This document shows positions 27,490-36,882 of a stretch of 64,000 bases of DNA, in pieces. Position 1 is the stretch's first letter, and each line of letters begins with the position of its first letter. The translations under genes were made by a program, and so were the position numbers. The notes under the pieces are model-generated. The model worked only from the letters and a program-made list of their open reading frames with translations, searched no databases and was not told the origin of the DNA. This DNA is from Bacillota bacterium. GTDB lineage: Bacteria; Bacillota; Clostridia; Acetivibrionales; DSM-1351. Location: assembly GCA_023397905.1 (NCBI GenBank), contig JAEWSZ010000182.1, forward strand, positions 1 to 64,000. Reading direction: 5' to 3'.

Positions 27490-29058
27490 ATGACCAAATA
27501 TTTAAAGCAAATCAGTCTGGTGCTGGCACTGGTAATGGTGATCGCTGCTCTTGCCGGCTGCGGAGGCGCTGCGGCCGGAGGGGATACCTCATCGGCTTCA
27601 ACGGCTTCGGGCACGGCAAGCGGAAGCACCGCGCTGGATATTTCCAAGAAGGTAGAATTAAAGCTTTACTGTGTGGGCGACGCATCACCGGGTGACGGCT
27701 CAAATATGGTAAGAGATGCTGTCAACAAGGTCATCGAGCCTAAAATAAATGCGACAATAAGTACCGAATATTTACCCTGGTCGGACTGGACAAACAAGTA
27801 CCAGCTGGTATTTGCGTCAGGTGAGGAATTTGACGGCATATATACCGCAAACTGGGCTTATTATCAGGCTCAGGCCACTAAAAACGGTTTCAGGGAAATC
27901 ACCATGGAGGATTTGCAGAAATATGCTCCGAAATTGCTGACCGATTTGCCTGAAATGGCGTGGGACCAGGCCAAAATCAACGGTAAGATATATATGATCC
28001 CAACAACCTTCAATGAATTTCCGACAGTACACTTTACTGTAAGAGAAGACCTGAAGAAGAAATATAATGTTCCCGATATAAGCGATCTGGATTCCTTCGG
28101 AGTATTTCTGGACGCGATAGCAAAGAATGAAAAGAGCATGGTTCCCCTTGATCTCTCCGTAACAAACAACTACTCAGACCTCCAGCAGGTATTCAATACT
28201 GAAAATGAATATGCTGTTGTGGGAAATGTGGCGGAGCGCAACTTTGTATATAAGATAACCGATCCGGGAGCTACCATTGTAAATGTTTATGAGACTCCGG
28301 AATTTATGGATTTTGCAAAAAAGATGTACCAGTGGAAGCAGGCGGGCTACTGGTCCAAAAACGCAATTTCCAACAAGACCCCAAATGCCACATCCTTTGA
28401 AAACGGAAAATCCGCGGCGCTGCTGACCAATGCGCTTCAGGCTACCAATTACTCCGAACAGTGGCCTTCTCAGCATCCGGGCTGGGAAGTACAGGTATAC
28501 GATTCCTCAATGGGCAAAAAGCAGATCGGTACGCCGTATATAGGCTCAGGCCTCGGAATACATGCCACTTCTCAGAATGCCGAACGTTTGCTGATGTTCG
28601 CAGAGATGGCCAGAACGGACAAGGATCTGAACCTGCTGCTGAGCTATGGTATAAAGGACACTCACTGGACTTTGGTTGACGACGACAAGGTCAAGTACAT
28701 CCGCGGAAATACCAAGGTGGATTATACGGACGGACTTTCATGGTTCTTCAGGAATGACAAATTCCAGCTGAACCCCACGGGAGTGTATTCAAACTATGAT
28801 CCCATTTTTGAAACAGCCAAGAAAAACCAGATTTCACATGTACTGCAGGCGTTCAATTTTGACGATTCCAAGCTGAAGAATGAGGTTGCCGCAGTTTCAA
28901 GCGTGGTTACACAATATGCGGTTCCTATTATCACAGGCTTTATGGAGCCGGAAACAGGCATTCCTACTCTGAATGAGAAATTGAAGGCGGCGGGAGCCGA
29001 CAAGATCATGGCTGCCATAAAGGAACAGGCCGACCAGTTTCTTGCGGAGAACAAGTAA
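27490..29058 (+). CDS. Extracellular solute-binding lipoprotein (second unit)
   Basis: A 522-residue lipoprotein. The signal peptide ends in lipobox ALAG|C with Cys24, followed by a Gly/Ser/Thr/Ala-rich tether (about 25-50) and a two-domain solute-binding fold of the LplA-like group. TAAGGAGG precedes ATG 27490. It is paralogous to but clearly diverged from the protein at 13880-15520, so the two importers probably take up different sugars. Confidence 0.92.
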   Translation: MTKYLKQISLVLALVMVIAALAGCGGAAAGGDTSSASTASGTASGSTALDISKKVELKLYCVGDASPGDGSNMVRDAVNKVIEPKINATISTEYLPWSDWTNKYQLVFASGEEFDGIYTANWAYYQAQATKNGFREITMEDLQKYAPKLLTDLPEMAWDQAKINGKIYMIPTTFNEFPTVHFTVREDLKKKYNVPDISDLDSFGVFLDAIAKNEKSMVPLDLSVTNNYSDLQQVFNTENEYAVVGNVAERNFVYKITDPGATIVNVYETPEFMDFAKKMYQWKQAGYWSKNAISNKTPNATSFENGKSAALLTNALQATNYSEQWPSQHPGWEVQVYDSSMGKKQIGTPYIGSGLGIHATSQNAERLLMFAEMARTDKDLNLLLSYGIKDTHWTLVDDDKVKYIRGNTKVDYTDGLSWFFRNDKFQLNPTGVYSNYDPIFETAKKNQISHVLQAFNFDDSKLKNEVAAVSSVVTQYAVPIITGFMEPETGIPTLNEKLKAAGADKIMAAIKEQADQFLAENK

Positions 29059-29083
29059 TTAAATAATCAAAAGTGTTCTTATG

Positions 29084-29122
29084 AAATGAGATAGGGGGAT
29101 TTGTCCCACTATCTCATTTTAT
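29084..29122 (+). terminator. Terminator of the second ABC operon
   Basis: A stem of about 14 pairs (AAATGAGATAG with CTATCTCATTT at its base) is followed by TTTATAT. Confidence 0.8.
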
Positions 29123-29350
29123 ATAGACAACCACAGACTAAGTGATGATACTTGACTTATAAAAAGCTTTTTCTATGTTAAACATATACTGCCTTCTAAA
29201 AATTTTAAAAATTAAGTTTAATAAGGGATTGTCTTCTGGTATAATTGGCCTGGAAGCAATATAATTGAGCTGAAAAAGGTTCCTGATAGAAAATAAAAGA
29301 CGGGCTATATGCATTTACATACGGGAAGGACATGAACTGTCATTAAATAC

Positions 29351-30568
29351 ATGGAAAATAAAATGCTTAAACACATAGCGGGAAATTTCAGGATCCTGCA
29401 TCTGTTATCCTGGGCCACTGCGGGAGCGTACACTCCTTTTATTGTAATTTTTTTAATGTATAATAATATCAGCACCGCCCAGATCGGTGTGGTCCTCATG
29501 CTGAATTCGCTGGCGACGCTTATAGGCCAACCCCTGTGGGGAATGATCAGCGACAAGATAAGATCCATCAAGAAGGTCTATCTGGCCTGTATATTTATTG
29601 CGTCGGTATTGATTATGATATCACCCTTTGTAAAAAATAAATACGCCATTTTTGTGCTGCTGCCTGCCATTACATTCTTCTTTTGCTGCCTGTCTCCGCT
29701 TCTGGACAGCTGGACGATTTTCAGCATAAAGAACAGCGGAAGATCCTACGGATCTTTCAGGCTCTGGGGTTCCCTGGGATATTCCATTATAGTGATAATA
29801 GTGGGAAAGCTTATAAATATGTCATCGGTAAATATAATCTTTCCGGTGTATTTTCTTCTCAGCCTTATAATGCTGCTGACCTGCGGGGTATTATTCGAGT
29901 ACAAGGGGCAGGAAGACGGCTCGGCCATCAAAGCATTGTCTCTCAGGGAATTGAGGATAGGAAGGCTGCTGGGCAATTACCACTATGTGACCTTTGTCAT
30001 CATGGCCTGCATTATGAACATGACCTTTTCATCCTTTTACAGCTTTCTTCCCACCCTTATGAACCAGGTGGGCGGAAATGATGAGCTGTATGGAATCGCC
30101 ACGGCGGTAAGCGCCTTTTCCGAGGTACCCATACTTCTGATCTCAAGCCGGCTCATAAGGAGATTCAAGCCCCAGGCGCTGATGCTGGCGGGGCTGCTCG
30201 TATACATATTCAGATTGTGCATATATTCCATAGCCTGGTCGCCGGGTATCATAATTTTTGTACAGGCCTTTCAGGGGCTGTCTTTTGCGCTGTTCTTGTC
30301 GGGAAGCATATACTATATAGACTCGCTGGCGCCGGCGGAGCTCAAATCCACAGCCCAGACGGTTGCTACAGCCATATACGGAGGACTTAGCGGGATCATA
30401 GGAAATTTTGTCACAGGGCTCATGATATCCGAATACGGGATTTTGTTTGTATTCAAGGTGGGAGCAATTGTGGATTCGGCCGTATTCGTACTTTTCCTGG
30501 CATCGCTGTACATCGGGCGACGTTTCAGGAGATTCAGCAGGGAAGAAGACCTGGGGCTGAACAATTAA
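29351..30568 (+). CDS. Major facilitator superfamily transporter
   Basis: A 405-residue membrane protein with about twelve predicted helices. It has a GxxSDKIRSIKK-type loop between helices 2 and 3 (GMISDKIRSIKK), the MFS signature, and SGRSYGSFRLWGSLGYS, which is typical of the LacY-like/nucleoside-proton symporter branch (MFS_1_like). Likely role: proton-coupled sugar or nucleoside uptake, or efflux. No clear Shine-Dalgarno precedes ATG 29351, so the start is not certain. The gene stands alone between two terminators or promoters, and may serve the neighbouring sugar system. Confidence 0.85.
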   Translation: MENKMLKHIAGNFRILHLLSWATAGAYTPFIVIFLMYNNISTAQIGVVLMLNSLATLIGQPLWGMISDKIRSIKKVYLACIFIASVLIMISPFVKNKYAIFVLLPAITFFFCCLSPLLDSWTIFSIKNSGRSYGSFRLWGSLGYSIIVIIVGKLINMSSVNIIFPVYFLLSLIMLLTCGVLFEYKGQEDGSAIKALSLRELRIGRLLGNYHYVTFVIMACIMNMTFSSFYSFLPTLMNQVGGNDELYGIATAVSAFSEVPILLISSRLIRRFKPQALMLAGLLVYIFRLCIYSIAWSPGIIIFVQAFQGLSFALFLSGSIYYIDSLAPAELKSTAQTVATAIYGGLSGIIGNFVTGLMISEYGILFVFKVGAIVDSAVFVLFLASLYIGRRFRRFSREEDLGLNN

Positions 30569-30616
30569 TCAATTTGAAGAATTTTTTTCAAAAGTATTCC
30601 ATTTCTGTTACAAAAG

Positions 30617-30645
30617 TTGATTTACTCCCTCCAGAAAGATATAAT
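30617..30645 (+). promoter_or_regulatory. Sigma-A-type promoter of the HelD gene
   Basis: TTGATT at 30617-30622 and TATAAT at 30640-30645 are separated by 17 bases, about 100 bases before the HelD start codon. Confidence 0.75.
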
Positions 30646-30742
30646 AAAAGTCTGCCTGAAATTCAGGAAAAAATTTAACAGTGAACGTACCCGGCCATTA
30701 TGTGTATTCATATGGTCCATTGGCGCGTAGAGGGAGGCTAAA

Positions 30743-33064
30743 ATGTCAGCTGCAAACCATCCGGCCTACAGGCAAGAGCTTGAAAGGTGCAGATACACTC
30801 TGGACTATGTTGAGAAGAGTCTGGAGCGAGCATTGGAGAAAAGAACCAAAATCGGCCAGGAGCTTGAAAACGTAAAGAAACACATGAGCGGAGACAGCAG
30901 TGCCGATTACACCAGTATCATGGTAAATACCATTATTCATGACACGTTGGAGCTGAAAGTCAGAAATCTGTACACCGCCAGGGGCAAGCCTTATTTTGCC
31001 AGGGTGGATTTTCAGGAAAACGGATCCGACAGAATTGAAAATCTCTATATAGGAAAAATGTCCCTTGCCAGGGATGAAGACCAGGAAATAATAATAGTGG
31101 ACTGGAGGGCCCCCATTGCGAACCTCTATTATGAAGGCAGGCTGGGAAAGTCCGGCTACATCTGCCCGGAAGGGAACATAGAGGGCGAGCTGCTTTTAAA
31201 GAGACAGTTTGCTATAAATAACGGGAAGCTGGAAGAGATATTTGACATAGATATAACTACAAATGATGAATTCCTCCAGACATATCTGGGAGCCAATGCG
31301 GAAAACAGGCTCAAGGAAATTGTTTCAACCATTCAGGAGGAGCAGAACAGAATTGTGAGAGCTCCCATGTGGAAGCCTCTTATAGTGCAGGGAGTGGCAG
31401 GCAGCGGTAAGACAACAATAGCACTTCACAGAATAGCATATCTGATTTATACCTTTGAAAAAACCTTTGAACCTGAAAATTTCATGATAATCGCTCCAAA
31501 CAGACTGTTCCTCAATTATATATCCGAGGTGCTTCCGGAGCTGGGCGTTGAGCGGGTCAAGCAGACCACCTTTGAGGACTTTGCTATGGAACTCATAGGG
31601 AAGAAATTCAAGCTGACCGATGCAAACGACAAGCTGAATATGTTTGTAAATTACAACAAGACCGAGGCCCAAACCTCCTACAATGATAAAATCAAGGAAG
31701 CTTCCGTGTTGAAGACCTCAATGCATTTTAAGGATATAATAGACGAATATATTCAGAAAATTGAACGGAATTTCATACCAAAGGAGGATTTCGTGCTGGG
31801 GACAAAAACGATATATTCCTATGAGGAAATAAACAACCTGTTTTTGACACAGTACGGCATGTGGCCCATAGCCAGGCGTATGGACGAGATCAAAAAAAGC
31901 CTTGCGAACAGGCTCAAGACCAGCAAACAGCAATTTATAACCCAGATTGAAGCCGAGTGCGACAGGAAGGTCGCAAGGGCCAGAATGACAATGCGCGATG
32001 AAAAGGAACGGCAGAAGGTGGTCCTGGAGGCATTTGAAAAGAGGGACAGGGTCCTTGATAAAATTGAAAAGGTCTCAAAGACGCTGGTGAAGGAATATGT
32101 GGAGCGCCTGCCGAAGCTAAGCCCATATCAATATTATATGGACCTGATGGAAGAGGACGGAGTTTTTGACAGTATAGCGGGTAAATATGCCGCGCGGGAA
32201 GTGTGTGAGTTCACCAGACGGTACACCTCTGAAATACTCGGCAGCAAAAGGCTGGAGCTTGAGGACCTGGCTCCCATAATATATTTGAAGTACAAGATAT
32301 ACGGTATGGATGAAAAAGTTCCGGTCAGGCATATAGTCATAGATGAAGCCCAGGACTTCAGCGCATTTCAGTTTTATGTTCTGAAAAAGATAGTAAAGGA
32401 CAGTTCATTTACCATACTGGGGGATTTGTGCCAGGGGATACACTCCTACAGGGGCGTGCGCCAGTGGGAGGAAATAGTGGAAGAGGTTTTTGAAGGCAAG
32501 AAGTGTGAATTTCTGACTCTGGAGCAGAGCTACAGAACCACCGTGGAGATCATGGAGGCGGCCAACGGCGTTATGGGAAAACTGGAGAGCCTTTCAATGT
32601 TCAGGGGCAAGCCGGTCATAAGGCATGGGGACCCTGTTGAGTATATCAGGAAGGCGGCTTTTGAAGAGGCTGCGGCAGATATTTCAAACAGGATCAAGGC
32701 TGCCGGAAAACAGGGCCACAAGACCATCGCAGTAATATGCAAAACCATGGAGGAATGCCAGCGGATGTTGCCTCTTCTGAAGAAGGATCACAAGGAAATC
32801 AGCCTCATTACAGGCAATGAAGAGGAATACAAAAGCGGGATAGTTATCGTACCTTCGTATTTGTCAAAGGGTCTGGAATTTGATATGGTGCTTATAGCAA
32901 ATGCCAGCAGGGAGAACTATTCCAAGGACAACGAACTGGATATAAAGCTCCTGTACGTGGCCATGACAAGACCCTTGCACAAGCTCTGCATCTATCATGT
33001 AGGAGAGAAGACGGAGTTGCTTGCGGATCAGAATCCAGTAGTCAGAAAGCAGGATTCAGAATAA
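30743..33064 (+). CDS. helD: HelD, UvrD-like ATPase that recycles RNA polymerase
   Basis: A 773-residue cytoplasmic superfamily-1 helicase-like protein. The N-terminus is an antiparallel coiled coil (about residues 1-75). Walker A is GVAGSGKTT at about 217-225, with LHRIAYLIY after it. Walker B/DE is VIDEAQDFS, and the Q-box-like LEQSYRTTVEI and the C-terminal LLYVAMTRPLH motif VI follow. HelD in Firmicutes binds stalled RNA polymerase and releases it from DNA using ATP. GGGAGG precedes ATG 30743. The last dozen codons are encoded by a purine-rich repeat that continues past the stop codon, so the C-terminus (RKQDSE) is probably repeat-derived. Confidence 0.92.
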   Translation: MSAANHPAYRQELERCRYTLDYVEKSLERALEKRTKIGQELENVKKHMSGDSSADYTSIMVNTIIHDTLELKVRNLYTARGKPYFARVDFQENGSDRIENLYIGKMSLARDEDQEIIIVDWRAPIANLYYEGRLGKSGYICPEGNIEGELLLKRQFAINNGKLEEIFDIDITTNDEFLQTYLGANAENRLKEIVSTIQEEQNRIVRAPMWKPLIVQGVAGSGKTTIALHRIAYLIYTFEKTFEPENFMIIAPNRLFLNYISEVLPELGVERVKQTTFEDFAMELIGKKFKLTDANDKLNMFVNYNKTEAQTSYNDKIKEASVLKTSMHFKDIIDEYIQKIERNFIPKEDFVLGTKTIYSYEEINNLFLTQYGMWPIARRMDEIKKSLANRLKTSKQQFITQIEAECDRKVARARMTMRDEKERQKVVLEAFEKRDRVLDKIEKVSKTLVKEYVERLPKLSPYQYYMDLMEEDGVFDSIAGKYAAREVCEFTRRYTSEILGSKRLELEDLAPIIYLKYKIYGMDEKVPVRHIVIDEAQDFSAFQFYVLKKIVKDSSFTILGDLCQGIHSYRGVRQWEEIVEEVFEGKKCEFLTLEQSYRTTVEIMEAANGVMGKLESLSMFRGKPVIRHGDPVEYIRKAAFEEAAADISNRIKAAGKQGHKTIAVICKTMEECQRMLPLLKKDHKEISLITGNEEEYKSGIVIVPSYLSKGLEFDMVLIANASRENYSKDNELDIKLLYVAMTRPLHKLCIYHVGEKTELLADQNPVVRKQDSE

Positions 33065-33155
33065 AGGCGTAGAGGCAGAAATCAGTAGCCAGAAGAAAGC
33101 AGAAATCAGAATAAAGGCGGAAAGGCAGGAGTACAGAATAAAGCCGGAAACACAA
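33028..33155 (+). repeat. Purine-rich 3'-end repeat, copy 1 (after HelD)
   Basis: An array of short related words (CAGAATCCAG, CAGGATTCAG, AATAAAGGCGG, AGGCAGGAGTACAG) runs from inside the end of HelD past its stop. The same words recur in the same order downstream of the DUF815, GalU and 133-residue membrane-protein genes, always with the purine-rich strand on the coding side. Confidence 0.75.
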
Positions 33156-33187
33156 TTGAGACGAGACTTAAGTTCTATAAATTAAAA

Positions 33188-33236
33188 AATGAACAGGAGG
33201 CAGTCAGGTACTTAGCCTGTTCTCCTGTTCATTTAT
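33188..33236 (+). terminator. Terminator of HelD
   Basis: A perfect 12-bp stem (33188-33199 with 33222-33233) with a 22-base loop is followed by a T-containing tail. A copy on the - strand could also serve the leftward genes. Confidence 0.7.
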
Positions 33237-33279
33237 AATATCAGATAAATAGTAAAGACCTGAAAATAGAAATTTTTTG

Positions 33280-33384
33280 TCAGGCTTCTTCAGCCAGTTT
33301 GCTGTTCCGAGCTGCTATCTTTGCGGCTTTAGCCTCTTTCTTAGTCATCTTGGGTACTTTTTTGGTACTGCCTTTATCTCCCAT
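33280..33384 (-). CDS. 34-residue basic protein
   Basis: A very small Lys/Ala-rich protein starting MGDKGSTKKVPKMTKKEAKAA. AAAGGAG lies seven bases before ATG 33384, so translation is likely. A longer reading frame to 33528 has no ribosome-binding site. Similar tiny basic proteins starting MGDK are frequent in Firmicutes genomes with no known function; binding to nucleic acid or the ribosome is a guess. Confidence 0.7.
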   Translation of the reverse strand: MGDKGSTKKVPKMTKKEAKAAKIAARNSKLAEEA

Positions 33385-33609
33385 AAAAAATCTCCTTTCT
33401 CCAGGAACTAAGGTTCCCTGTTTGTTTATAGTATTACCATTGATTTCTAAATAAATACCAGAGAAAGGGAATATTTTTAAAGCCGGTGAACAGAAATTCG
33501 GCGGTACGGGATGCCAGTCATGAAGCATGAACCCCCGGAAGCGAGCGGAATCAAAAACGGCAGGAACCGGTCTCCGGCAATAAAACCGGAAATAGAATCG
33601 GATTGAAAA

Positions 33610-33792
33610 TTACTTTCCTGCGGAGGCTGACGAGACGGAGGATGTGCTGCTGTGAGCGGCTAAAAAAGCCCCTTCATCGAAATCGTCACTGAGAATAGTG
33701 TTGGGATCACTGCAGCCGGTTATAAGCAGAATTACAGCTGCCATAACAATACCGGCAATGAAAAATTTCTTTAAAGTATAAAATTTTATCAT
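33610..33792 (-). CDS. Small putative lipoprotein, 60 residues
   Basis: A short secreted protein. Its basic N-terminus (MIKFYTLKKF) leads into a hydrophobic segment ending in lipobox LITG|C with the lipidated Cys at residue 27, then an acidic and Ser-rich mature tail of 33 residues. GGGGGAGG lies six bases before ATG 33792. No domain is recognisable. It lies alone between a 34-residue protein gene and an M14 peptidase gene. Confidence 0.7.
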   Translation of the reverse strand: MIKFYTLKKFFIAGIVMAAVILLITGCSDPNTILSDDFDEGAFLAAHSSTSSVSSASAGK

Positions 33793-33939
33793 ATGGACAC
33801 CTCCCCCTGATACCATTGTATAAGGGGGAGATTAAGACAATATTAGATATACGTTAACTATTTGTATTTACTTATAAGTCATATAAATCAAGGCTTGCGG
33901 CGCTCAAACATGCCTGTACCGCTGTCTTCCGGTGTTTAC

Positions 33940-35166
33940 CTACTCAATGCGGTAGGTATTTGCCCCGCCGTCATATTTGTAAGTCATGCCCAAAAGCTCA
34001 CATAAGGAATCCAGTCTCACATACAGGACGTTTTTCGACATTATGACAGACTCAAGCAGGCCGTCCAGATCCGAATCGGTTATTTTGCCCTGTCCCAGTG
34101 CTTTGGCGTCATCCAAGGAAATATAATCTATTCCTTTATATTTAATAATATTCTGTTTCAGGACGGCCAAAGATTTCTGGTATATCAGACCGGTCTTTTT
34201 GTCGCCTTTGAACTGAGCCTGCTTCAGAAGCTGCTTTGCAAGCCGTACGGGCACAAGACTGTTTTTTTGCCAGACCGAGCTGTAGGCCGACCATTCAAGC
34301 GGCTTGGAAAGCGCGCGCTTTCCGCCTATTTCCAAAGTAAACGAAGGAATTTTCAGCTTCATGATACACCAGTCTTTGAACCCGGAGGTTGAGTCTTTAT
34401 AATTGGCGGGGCTGACCAGCGAATATCCCGTGGTGCTTTTAAGCATATTGGCATAAGCCAGATCCCTTGTTTTGTCGGCGCCTTCCTGTCCGAAATACCA
34501 ATAGATAATGTCCCCTGCGGCGTGGTAGGCCAGAGTGAGTTCAAATTCGATATTTTCACAAAGAGCTTTAACGGCCTGGGTTTCAGGCTCGGAAAAAGCA
34601 TAGGGGCCGGTTGAGTAGGTTTTTGTGATCTCTTTATACCACGATGCGTCATAATTGTGGTTCAGGTCCACCTTATTTGCATTGAAATAATACGAAGGAG
34701 AGCCGTTGACGCATATCTGGACGCCGTCCGGGTTAACCAGGGGCATAAAATAAAAAGATACTTCCTTGTCCAGGAGAGTTTTTATATTGTATCCGTCGAT
34801 GGACTTATTTGCTGTGTACGCTTCCAGCAGTGCCTGGATCTGATTCAGCGTCAATATGGTACCCATGTATTCCCGTGGGTGATGGGACGCGTTTATGAAA
34901 ATTTTTTTTGGCCCGTTGCCCACTTTTAATACCGACAGCTCTCTTTTCTGAACTGACTTTCCGGCGCTGAACAAATATGTAATACTGCCGTATTTGCTGT
35001 TAAATTCGCTTAATCTTGTCTGGGTGTCCTTGTAGACATCCTTGCTTTTGTATATCTGCTCCAGTGTTTTGGAATATGCAGGCTGTGCCGCAATTGCCGA
35101 ATATGTACTGAATGAAGTTGCAATTAAAATCACTACCAGAATTATAATTTTTGCCCGCCTTACCAT
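33940..35166 (-). CDS. Secreted M14 zinc carboxypeptidase with C-terminal stalk-like domain
   Basis: A 408-residue exported peptidase. Signal peptide at about residues 1-27. The zinc site is HPRE (His96 and Glu99) plus the later AYHAAGD histidine. VNPDGV, NANKVDLNHNY and the general-base Glu in FTLEIGG match the M14 family, especially gamma-D-glutamyl-diamino-acid peptidases that trim peptidoglycan stem peptides. The last ~60 residues (VLYVRLDSLCELLG, then TYRIE) look like a copper-amine-oxidase-N-type stalk domain common in Clostridia surface proteins. I chose ATG 35166 because GGGGGAT precedes it; ATG 35178 overlaps that site. Role inferred: cell-wall remodelling or spore-cortex processing. 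Confidence 0.87.
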   Translation of the reverse strand: MVRRAKIIILVVILIATSFSTYSAIAAQPAYSKTLEQIYKSKDVYKDTQTRLSEFNSKYGSITYLFSAGKSVQKRELSVLKVGNGPKKIFINASHHPREYMGTILTLNQIQALLEAYTANKSIDGYNIKTLLDKEVSFYFMPLVNPDGVQICVNGSPSYYFNANKVDLNHNYDASWYKEITKTYSTGPYAFSEPETQAVKALCENIEFELTLAYHAAGDIIYWYFGQEGADKTRDLAYANMLKSTTGYSLVSPANYKDSTSGFKDWCIMKLKIPSFTLEIGGKRALSKPLEWSAYSSVWQKNSLVPVRLAKQLLKQAQFKGDKKTGLIYQKSLAVLKQNIIKYKGIDYISLDDAKALGQGKITDSDLDGLLESVIMSKNVLYVRLDSLCELLGMTYKYDGGANTYRIE

Positions 35167-35259
35167 GAAATCCCCCATTATATGTATTTTATCCGCAATG
35201 ATAATATGTTGGTAATAATCAGTTAAAATATAAAAAGTATGTATTGGACTTTTTTGTCA

Positions 35260-35458
35260 GCTTTCAGAATTATATCTGACCTCTGCAGGTTTTCAGGATT
35301 TCTCAGGGCCTTCCATGCTTCCGCCTTCAAGCTTTTCCTCCTATACTTCTAAACTCCTGAACTCCTAAACTCCTGTTCTCTGACTTTCCGCTTTATTCTG
35401 AATCCTGAATTCAGGCTCCTGAATTCTGAACTACTGTCCTTCTGAATTTTTGCTCCCG
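35260..35458 (-). repeat. Purine-rich 3'-end repeat, copy 2 (after the DUF815 gene)
   Basis: Read on the - strand, it contains TTCAGGATTCAGAATAAAG, then CGGAAAG, CAGGAGTTTAGGAG and AGAAGTATAGGAGG. The first words encode the last few residues of the DUF815 protein (KNSEGQ). It has the same vocabulary and orientation as the copies after HelD and GalU. Confidence 0.75.
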
Positions 35459-36792
35459 GTCAGATAGGTGATAAAGTGCTGGGCTGTCCTGCCAGACAGG
35501 CCTCCGTGCCGGAGTTCCCATCTGTTTGCTTCCAGAAGAAGCTGGTCTTCGGGAATGGTGAGGCCATGTTTTTCTGCAAGGACCTTGACGATATTGTCAA
35601 ATTCCTTCTTATTAGGTGATATGTAAAGGATGGACAGGCCGAATCTGGCCGCCAGGGAAAGCTTTTCCTGCACGGTGTCGTTGGTGTGGAGATCATCATC
35701 CCTGTCCGCCTTGTCGCTCCATTTTTCACGGACCAGATGGCGCCTGTTTGAGGTGGCATAGAGCAGAACATTGTCCGGACGCACTTCAAGGCCGCCTTCT
35801 ATGACAGCCTTCAAGTACTTGTATTCTGTTTCATAATCTTCAAAGGACAGGTCGTCCATAAAGATAATAAATTTGTAGTTTCTGTCCCTCAGCTGCTCTA
35901 TGATATCCGGCAGGTGGCCGAACTGGTGCTTGTAGACTTCGATCATACGCAGGCCCCGGGGGCTGTATTCATTTAATACCGCCTTTATACTTGAGGATTT
36001 GCCGGTGCCGCTGTCCCCATACAGCAGGACATTATTGGCCTTCCTGCCCTGTACGAAGTCCTGGGTGTTCTTTATGAGTTCCTTCTTCTGGAGCTCATAG
36101 CCCACAAGATCATTGAGCACGATATCCTCTGTGCTGGAAATGGGGACAAGCTCAGGGCGGCCGTCGGGACAGTTTACCTTGAAGGCTTTATACATGCCGA
36201 ATTTGCCCACGCCAAAGCGCTTGTAAAAGTCCGACAGTATGTCGAAAAACCTTTTGTCGTCTTCAGCCGAGGCCAGTGAAAGCTTCAACCTTTTAAGATT
36301 TTCCCGGGTGAAGTGATCCAGCATAAATCCGGGACTTTCAAAGCCCTTATAGCCGGTGACAAGCTTAAAGCAATCGACGCCCAGTTTCCTGTCGACGGAA
36401 CATAAATCCACGGCGTAAAGCTTCCTGAAAATAGCGAAATCATTCAAGGCCAGCTGGTTTATCGTACCGTCCACAGCCCCCTTGATCTCACAGGCCCTTG
36501 AAAAGGGATTTTCATTGTCCACCAGCAAAAAGGTCAGAAAGCTATGCCAGAGATTTCCCTCAAATCCATATCTGGATGAAAGCTCTACAAGCCGGTTTAC
36601 GGTACTGTACAGGTGTGTTTCCGTTTTCCAGGCGGAGGTACTGCAGGCTGCCTCAGAGCTGTCGCGGCTATTCCCGCAATCATGGCCGTCAATAGTACTG
36701 CTGTAATTATTTATAATCCGGACCATATCGTCAAATAACGGCCGGCAGGTAAAATTTCTGTATATCATCAAGCGGTTTGTATTAAGCTGCAT
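35431..36792 (-). CDS. DUF815-family AAA+ ATPase
   Basis: A 453-residue cytoplasmic ATPase. An all-alpha N-terminal half (about 1-200) is followed by the DUF815 AAA domain, with Walker A GDSGTGKSS at about 258-266, Walker B FIIFMDDLSFE, sensor YATSNRRHL and an arginine-rich stretch REKWSDKADR. DUF815 proteins are widespread in bacteria and have no settled function. AAGGAAG precedes ATG 36792. The C-terminal residues come from a dispersed purine-rich repeat. The next gene upstream on the same strand is a DUF4173-like membrane protein about 90 bases away. Confidence 0.88.
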   Translation of the reverse strand: MQLNTNRLMIYRNFTCRPLFDDMVRIINNYSSTIDGHDCGNSRDSSEAACSTSAWKTETHLYSTVNRLVELSSRYGFEGNLWHSFLTFLLVDNENPFSRACEIKGAVDGTINQLALNDFAIFRKLYAVDLCSVDRKLGVDCFKLVTGYKGFESPGFMLDHFTRENLKRLKLSLASAEDDKRFFDILSDFYKRFGVGKFGMYKAFKVNCPDGRPELVPISSTEDIVLNDLVGYELQKKELIKNTQDFVQGRKANNVLLYGDSGTGKSSSIKAVLNEYSPRGLRMIEVYKHQFGHLPDIIEQLRDRNYKFIIFMDDLSFEDYETEYKYLKAVIEGGLEVRPDNVLLYATSNRRHLVREKWSDKADRDDDLHTNDTVQEKLSLAARFGLSILYISPNKKEFDNIVKVLAEKHGLTIPEDQLLLEANRWELRHGGLSGRTAQHFITYLTGSKNSEGQ

Positions 36793-36882
36793 AGAAAATC
36801 TTCCTTTGTAAGTTTTATGTCATGGTACTTTCTTACGTTATAACATTTAAAGATTACTATGTCAAACCTGATATAGACGGGC

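Noticed and set aside
33028..33155. CRISPR-like array
   Set aside because: The short words are irregular in length and spacing, with no constant repeat and spacer lengths and no cas genes nearby.
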